Made by a program: the position numbers and the translations under genes
Part shown: positions 6,512 through 10,568 of the stretch, piece after piece
Position numbering within the stretch: position 1 is the stretch's first letter
Layout: each line of letters begins with the position of its first letter
The notes under the pieces: model-generated
What the model was told of the DNA's origin: nothing
The model's input: only the letters and a program-made list of their open reading frames with translations
Database searches by the model: none
NCBI GenBank assembly: GCA_003252195.1
Contig: QKFK01000207.1
Coordinates: forward strand, 1 to 10,568
Reading direction: 5' to 3'
DNA: 10,568 nucleotides
Source: Rhodospirillales bacterium
GTDB lineage: Bacteria > Pseudomonadota > Alphaproteobacteria > QKFK01 > SZUA-500

Positions 6512-6543
6512 TATAATCCTGTCAAATTGCAATGATAGGAAGG
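6512..6543 (+). promoter_or_regulatory. Perfect -10 hexamer followed by a hairpin at the transferase ribosome site
   Basis: TATAAT lies at 6512-6517 but no good -35 is found 16-18 bases upstream (TAGCCT at best). Directly after it, CCTGTCA (6518-6524) pairs with TGATAGG (6533-6539) with one G-U and an 8-base loop. The 3' arm overlaps the ribosome site AGGAAGG (6537-6543) of the gene at 6552. A promoter and an RNA switch cannot both use it fully, since a transcript from this -10 would start within the hairpin. Confidence 0.3.
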
Positions 6544-6551
6544 TTTTTGTT

Positions 6552-7706
6552 ATGTTTAATTTGTCTCCTCTATTTTTATTATTCATCTCATCTATATCCA
6601 TATCTGCAATATTAACCTTTTTCCTCATTGGATACTTAAATAAAAACGCCCTCTTAGATATTCCCAATGAGCGTTCTAGCCATACAATTCCAACCCCACG
6701 AGGTGGTGGAATAGCTGTGATTTTTACAATTATAGCGGGATTTTTTGCAGTTAGGTATCAGTGCGATGCAGGAAGTTGGAAAATTGCTCTTTCTGACCTA
6801 GAATTTAACTTAATTGTAGCATCTACTTTTGGCCTAGCATTGCTTTCATGGGTTGATGACAAAAAAAATCTATCCTTTGCTATTCGCCTAGTTTTTCATT
6901 TTGTAGCGGTCTCAACCTGCTTATATTTTATTCCTAAAGAATTAGCGCTAACACCTTCTTATATACCGTTATGGCTTGAGCGAATAGCCCTAGCTTTTAT
7001 ATGGGTATGGTTCATAAATTTATATAATTTCATGGACGGCATTAATGGTATTACAGGAACCGAGACCATTTCCATCGCCACATCTATAATTTTACTCTCC
7101 GTACTAAACTTAATTCCACATGATTTTGGGCTATATTCTTTGGTTATCTGCGGTGCCACAATTGGATTTTTATTCTTTAATTGGGGCAATGCCAAAATAT
7201 TTATGGGTGATGTTGGGTCTATTCCACTTGGCTTTATATTAGGCTGGTCTCTAATCCGTCTCGCAGGAGAAACTTCTTGGACGGTCGCGCTTATAGTACC
7301 TTTATATTATCTGTATGATGCAACATTTACATTAATTAAGAGAATTATTCAGCGCAAAAAATTCTGGCAGGCTCACAGAGAACATTTTTACCAACAAGCA
7401 ACTCAAAACGGTCTTCCTCACGCGATTGTTTGCAAACATATAATGAAGATAAACGTGTTTTTGTGCGTTTTTGCAACCGTATCTATCAATGCCCCAGAAG
7501 ACAAAAAATGGGTGTTTGCATTATTTGCATTACTCGCAATTGCAACCTCTATTAACAAAATGGTTAATTGGGACAAAAAAGACCCTTCTCTATCACAAAT
7601 AAAAGATCAAATAGTTGGAGATATAAAGCAAGGGGCTAAAGACGTAAAAGATTCATATGACATAATTAAAGAAGGCAAAAAAGAAGATAACGATGATAAA
7701 AAGTAG
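6552..7706 (+). CDS. Undecaprenyl-phosphate sugar-1-phosphate transferase, WecA/WbpL type (glycosyltransferase family 4)
   Basis: This 384-residue polytopic inner-membrane protein belongs to the MraY/WecA superfamily, which moves a sugar-1-phosphate from a UDP-sugar to undecaprenyl phosphate and starts a lipid-linked glycan. Motifs in order: D36-x-PN-x-R-x-x-H then PTPRGGG (47-53), the cytoplasmic D102-D103, NFMDGINGITG (159-169), FMGDVGSIPLG (217-227), and the late AHREHFYQ (274-281), which is typical of the WbpL/WreU branch that handles FucNAc or QuiNAc. About ten hydrophobic segments are visible up to residue 335. The last 45 residues form a charged, helix-like tail (KDQIVGDIKQGAKDVKDSYD, then KKEDNDDKK) not needed for the fold. 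The ATG has AGGAAGG 8 bases upstream. Its end overlaps the frame of the next gene by 14 bases, so the two are probably coupled. Substrate choice is inferred from the neighbours. Confidence 0.92.
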   Translation: MFNLSPLFLLFISSISISAILTFFLIGYLNKNALLDIPNERSSHTIPTPRGGGIAVIFTIIAGFFAVRYQCDAGSWKIALSDLEFNLIVASTFGLALLSWVDDKKNLSFAIRLVFHFVAVSTCLYFIPKELALTPSYIPLWLERIALAFIWVWFINLYNFMDGINGITGTETISIATSIILLSVLNLIPHDFGLYSLVICGATIGFLFFNWGNAKIFMGDVGSIPLGFILGWSLIRLAGETSWTVALIVPLYYLYDATFTLIKRIIQRKKFWQAHREHFYQQATQNGLPHAIVCKHIMKINVFLCVFATVSINAPEDKKWVFALFALLAIATSINKMVNWDKKDPSLSQIKDQIVGDIKQGAKDVKDSYDIIKEGKKEDNDDKK

Positions 7707-8787
7707 CAAAAAGCTTACCAAAGCAAAAAAGACCCCACGAAAAAAATCTCCTGCAAAAAGAACCGCGGCTAAAAGGACGGCGAAAAAAACACCTATCATG
7801 AGCTCTGCCCAAAAAAGAATTTTGGTAACTGGTGCAACTGGATTTGTGGGCACACAATTGTGCAATGACCTTATCATTGAGGGCTACATGCCTGTTTGCG
7901 CTATTCGCAATGCATCTCCTGATTTAACCGACTTTGTTAATATCAACATCGGCGATTTAAACCGAGACACCGATTGGAGCAATGCTTTTGCAAAAAAGAT
8001 AGACACTGTAGTTCATCTGGCAGCACGTGTTCATGTAATGGAAGAAAAGGAAGAAAATCCTTTAGATCTTTATCGCGAAGTTAATTTAGAAGCCACTAAG
8101 AAACTTGCTGAAGAAGCGGTAAAAGCTAAAGTAAGGCGCTTTATATACATAAGCACAATTAAGGTAAATGGAGAACAAACTTTTGGAACGCCATTTTCTG
8201 ATAAAGATAAAATAACACCGCCTTATGATTATTATGGTCTCACTAAACATGAGGCAGAAGAAGCATTAAAAGAGATTTGCGCCCAAAGCAAAATGGAGCT
8301 TGTAATTATTCGCCCGCCTCTAGTTTATGGGCCTAAAGTTAAAGGCAATTTTATTTCATTAATTAAGCTAATTGATAAAGGTATTCCGCTTCCATTAGGA
8401 GCTCTTAAGAACAAACGTAGCTTTATCTATGTAAAGAACTTAACCGACGCTATTATAAAATGTATAACCACAACTGAAGCTGCAGGAAAAACATTCTTGG
8501 TTAAAGACACCCAAACATTAACCACTGCAGAATTAGTAGAATTAATAAAGAAAAGCATAAAAAGCCCTGCTCTTATTTTGCCTATTCCTATCTCATGGTT
8601 GAACATGGCAGCCAAGCTACTCAAAAAGCAGAAACACATAGAAAAACTAACTTCTTCTTTAGAGGTTAATGATGACACCATTCGTAAAACACTAGGGTGG
8701 AAACCTCCTTTTTCTGTAAAAGAAGGATTGAAAGAAACTGCTCTATGGTATAGAGAATACAAAAGAAATAACAGAAGCCAAAATTAG
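7693..8787 (+). CDS. NAD(P)-dependent SDR, WbpV/WreQ-type UDP-sugar 4-reductase/epimerase with a basic N-terminal tail
   Basis: Extended SDR with the NAD(P) motif TGATGFVG (46-53), HLAARVHVM (108-116), Ser154/Thr155, and the catalytic Y181-x3-K185 in DYYGLTKHEAEEAL, followed by IIRPPLVYGPKVKGNF. The HLAARVHVM and RPPLVYGP patterns are those of the WbpV/WreQ group, which reduces the 4-keto-6-deoxy intermediate made by the neighbouring dehydratase to UDP-QuiNAc or UDP-FucNAc. The frame from the ATG at 7693 gives 364 residues, with the first 35 very rich in Lys, Arg, Ala, Pro and Thr, like a histone H1 tail (repeats AKRTA, KKTP). An ATG at 7798 would give the usual-sized 329-residue enzyme, but its nearest AAGGACGG is 17 bases away. 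The 7693 start has only AAGAAG, 6 bases upstream, and overlaps the transferase gene by 14 bases. I prefer 7693, with real doubt. Confidence 0.87.
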   Translation: MIKSSKKLTKAKKTPRKKSPAKRTAAKRTAKKTPIMSSAQKRILVTGATGFVGTQLCNDLIIEGYMPVCAIRNASPDLTDFVNINIGDLNRDTDWSNAFAKKIDTVVHLAARVHVMEEKEENPLDLYREVNLEATKKLAEEAVKAKVRRFIYISTIKVNGEQTFGTPFSDKDKITPPYDYYGLTKHEAEEALKEICAQSKMELVIIRPPLVYGPKVKGNFISLIKLIDKGIPLPLGALKNKRSFIYVKNLTDAIIKCITTTEAAGKTFLVKDTQTLTTAELVELIKKSIKSPALILPIPISWLNMAAKLLKKQKHIEKLTSSLEVNDDTIRKTLGWKPPFSVKEGLKETALWYREYKRNNRSQN

Positions 8788-8796
8788 GACACAACC

Positions 8797-10568
8797 ATGC
8801 CTACCATTAATAAACTAAAGAAGTTTAAAACATCTCTTATCTTAGCTCATGATGCAATTTTAGGTGCCTTGTCTATATATGCTTCTTTGTATTTGAGGTT
8901 AGGTGATAATATGTTTGCCTATTTTAATGGTACAGCAACTCTTAAAATGGCCGTTATTCTTGGTTTATGCTGTTTATTTTCTTTCAAAGCTTGCCGATTA
9001 AATTCTGGAACATGGCGTTTTGTTTCTTTATATGATGTGCGCTTAATAGTTAAATCTGTATCTTTAGCCATTATATGTTTTTTCATCGCATTATTTATGC
9101 TTGAGCTTTTAGTAGGATACCCTCGTTCAGCTCTTATTATTAACTGGTTTGTATTAGCTGCATTTTTAGCAGCACCACGTTTTGTATATAGAATGTACAA
9201 AGACAAAGCCCATGAAAACCAACTAAAAGCAACAGGCTCACGTAGAGTGCCTGTGTTACTCGCTGGCGATGGTGCTGAAGCAGATATTTTCATCCGTGCG
9301 ATGAACCAGAACTTAAACGCATCTTATAGAGTTGTTGGTATTATTTCAGACGACAAAGGTCGTATCGGGCGTTACTTGCATAACGTAAAAATATTAGGTT
9401 CATTAGAAGAGCTAACCAGAGTTTTTAATATATTATCATCTCAAAAAAATGCTCCTCAAAAGCTAATTATAAGCGATAGCAATATTAAAGGAGAGCTGTT
9501 CTCTTCTCTTATAAATGAAGCGGAAGAACTGGGCTTAAATGTTTATCGTTTACCTCGTATGGACGACCTTAAATCTAGCGATGGCAGTACAAACATTGAA
9601 ATTCGCCCCATAGCTATTGAAGATTTGCTACCTCGTCCGCAAAGAGTACTTGATCACGCCTCAATGCAAAAACTAATTAAAGGCAAAAGAGTATTAGTCA
9701 CAGGTGGTGGTGGCTCTATAGGTAGCGAACTAGTTCGTCAAATAGCAGGATTCGCGCCAGAATTACTCGCAATTATGGAAAATTGTGAATTTAATCTTTA
9801 TTCAATTGATATGGAAATATCAAAAAAACACCCAAATATTGCGAGAAAACCATTAATTGGAGATGTTAGGGATAAAAAACGCATTAACGATATTATGGAA
9901 GAAATCAAACCAGATTTAGTTTTCCATGCTGCCGCTCTAAAGCACGTTCCAATGACAGAAGCAAATCCAATGGAAGGCGTTATAACTAACTCTGTTGGCA
10001 CAATGAACATTGCAAATGCATGTAGCGAATATGGCGTTAAAGCCATGGTTATGATTTCTACAGATAAGGCCGTAAACCCAACTAATGTTATGGGAGCGAC
10101 TAAGCGTCTAGCAGAGAGCTATTGCCAAGCAATGGATATCTATAATAGTAGCCATAAGGGCGTTACAAAATATGTTACAGTTCGTTTTGGCAATGTTTTA
10201 GGCTCAACTGGTTCTGTTATTCCATTGTTTAAAAAACAAATCGCTGAAGGTGGACCTGTAACGGTTACTCACCCAGACATGAAACGCTATTTTATGACTA
10301 TCAAAGAAGCTGTAGAATTAGTGTTACAAGCTTCTGTTCTGGGCTATAGCAACGAGGGCTATAACGGCAAAATCTTTGTGCTAGAAATGGGAGAACCAGT
10401 TAAAATTCTCGATTTAGCAAAGCAAGTTATCCGCCTTGCAGGACTAACACCTGACGAAGATATAAAAATAGAATTTTCTGGCCTGCGCCCTGGAGAAAAA
10501 CTTTTTGAAGAAATTTTTCACAGTTCTGAACCATTGGTTACAACAGAAAGTAAAGGCATATTACTAGC
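8797..10568 (+). CDS. Membrane-anchored nucleotide-sugar 4,6-dehydratase, WbpM/FlaA1/CapD type (cut by right edge)
   Basis: The ATG at 8797 has an AGGA site 7 bases upstream and lies 9 bases after the SDR stop. The frame is open for 590 codons to the window end; the family is about 620-660 residues, so only the last few dozen are missing. The N-terminus has about four membrane helices (roughly 12-32, 47-65, 85-105, 110-125). A Rossmann-like linker domain follows (VPVLLAGDGAEADI, from about 150). The catalytic SDR domain starts at about 295: TGGGGSIGSE (302-311), HAAALKHVPMTEANP, and STDKAVNPTNVMGATKR, where Met432 and Lys436 with Ser421 give the Ser-Met-Lys triad in which Met replaces the usual SDR Tyr, typical of these dehydratases. 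RYFMTI and GLRPGEKLFEE follow. It should remove water from UDP-GlcNAc to give UDP-2-acetamido-2,6-dideoxy-4-hexulose, the substrate for the preceding SDR. All key residues visible are intact. Confidence 0.93.
   Translation, partial: MPTINKLKKFKTSLILAHDAILGALSIYASLYLRLGDNMFAYFNGTATLKMAVILGLCCLFSFKACRLNSGTWRFVSLYDVRLIVKSVSLAIICFFIALFMLELLVGYPRSALIINWFVLAAFLAAPRFVYRMYKDKAHENQLKATGSRRVPVLLAGDGAEADIFIRAMNQNLNASYRVVGIISDDKGRIGRYLHNVKILGSLEELTRVFNILSSQKNAPQKLIISDSNIKGELFSSLINEAEELGLNVYRLPRMDDLKSSDGSTNIEIRPIAIEDLLPRPQRVLDHASMQKLIKGKRVLVTGGGGSIGSELVRQIAGFAPELLAIMENCEFNLYSIDMEISKKHPNIARKPLIGDVRDKKRINDIMEEIKPDLVFHAAALKHVPMTEANPMEGVITNSVGTMNIANACSEYGVKAMVMISTDKAVNPTNVMGATKRLAESYCQAMDIYNSSHKGVTKYVTVRFGNVLGSTGSVIPLFKKQIAEGGPVTVTHPDMKRYFMTIKEAVELVLQASVLGYSNEGYNGKIFVLEMGEPVKILDLAKQVIRLAGLTPDEDIKIEFSGLRPGEKLFEEIFHSSEPLVTTESKGILL

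Noticed and set aside
7653..7877. Minus-strand frames rich in Phe opposite the basic tail
   Set aside because: The Phe-rich translation simply mirrors the Lys codons on the plus strand.
8919..9293. 124-codon minus-strand frame opposite the dehydratase gene
   Set aside because: The plus strand here encodes the membrane helices and linker domain of the dehydratase, so the minus frame is a shadow.
1..10568. Mobile element, CRISPR array, tRNA or prophage signs
   Set aside because: I saw no transposase or integrase motifs, no regularly spaced repeats, no tRNA cloverleaf and no long terminal inverted repeats.

Overview
The window is AT-rich, bacterial-type DNA with dense genes and mostly good Shine-Dalgarno sites. 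It reads with the standard code. The O-antigen-type sugar genes and the family variants suggest a low-GC proteobacterium, most likely an alphaproteobacterium. That assignment is inference from protein family resemblance and I could not test it by search.

Left part (1-1338), all minus strand: the N-terminal part of an unrecognised, probably exported protein (1-269) runs off the left edge. Upstream of it is a two-gene unit made of a secreted staphylococcal-nuclease-fold protein (886-1338) and an unrecognised 129-residue protein (497-886) whose ATG overlaps the nuclease stop codon as TGATG. A divergent intergenic region (1339-1513) separates these from the plus-strand genes.

Middle (1514-6173), plus strand and tightly spaced: rsmB (16S rRNA m5C967 methyltransferase), a ketopantoate-reductase-fold protein with a long charged N-terminal extension, and an AsnB-type amidotransferase. 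The last two look co-transcribed. The AsnB-type protein begins Met-Ser-Gly instead of Met-Cys-Gly, so its glutaminase nucleophile is replaced. The ketopantoate-reductase-like protein also lacks several canonical active-site residues.

A 378-bp gap (6174-6551) follows. It holds a well-supported but very short hydrophobic ORF (24 codons, 6409-6483), a possible promoter, direct repeats, and inverted repeats that overlap ribosome binding sites.

Right part (6552-10568), plus strand: a polyprenyl-phosphate sugar-phosphate transferase of the WecA/WbpL type, an SDR of the WbpV/WreQ type, and a membrane-anchored WbpM/FlaA1/CapD-type 4,6-dehydratase cut by the right edge. Together they form the known logic for making UDP-N-acetyl-quinovosamine or -fucosamine and loading it on undecaprenyl phosphate, the first step of an O-antigen or similar surface polysaccharide: UDP-GlcNAc, then the 4-keto-6-deoxy sugar (dehydratase), then UDP-QuiNAc/FucNAc (reductase), then Und-PP-sugar (transferase). 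The AsnB-like gene just upstream could amidate a sugar acid of the same polymer, as AsnB homologues do in some O-antigen clusters.

I found no tRNA, rRNA, CRISPR array, insertion sequence or clear phage element. I did not find a wholly new system. The main oddities are the altered AsnB-type enzyme, the degenerate reductase, the micro-ORF with its structured leader, and the histone-like tail on the SDR.
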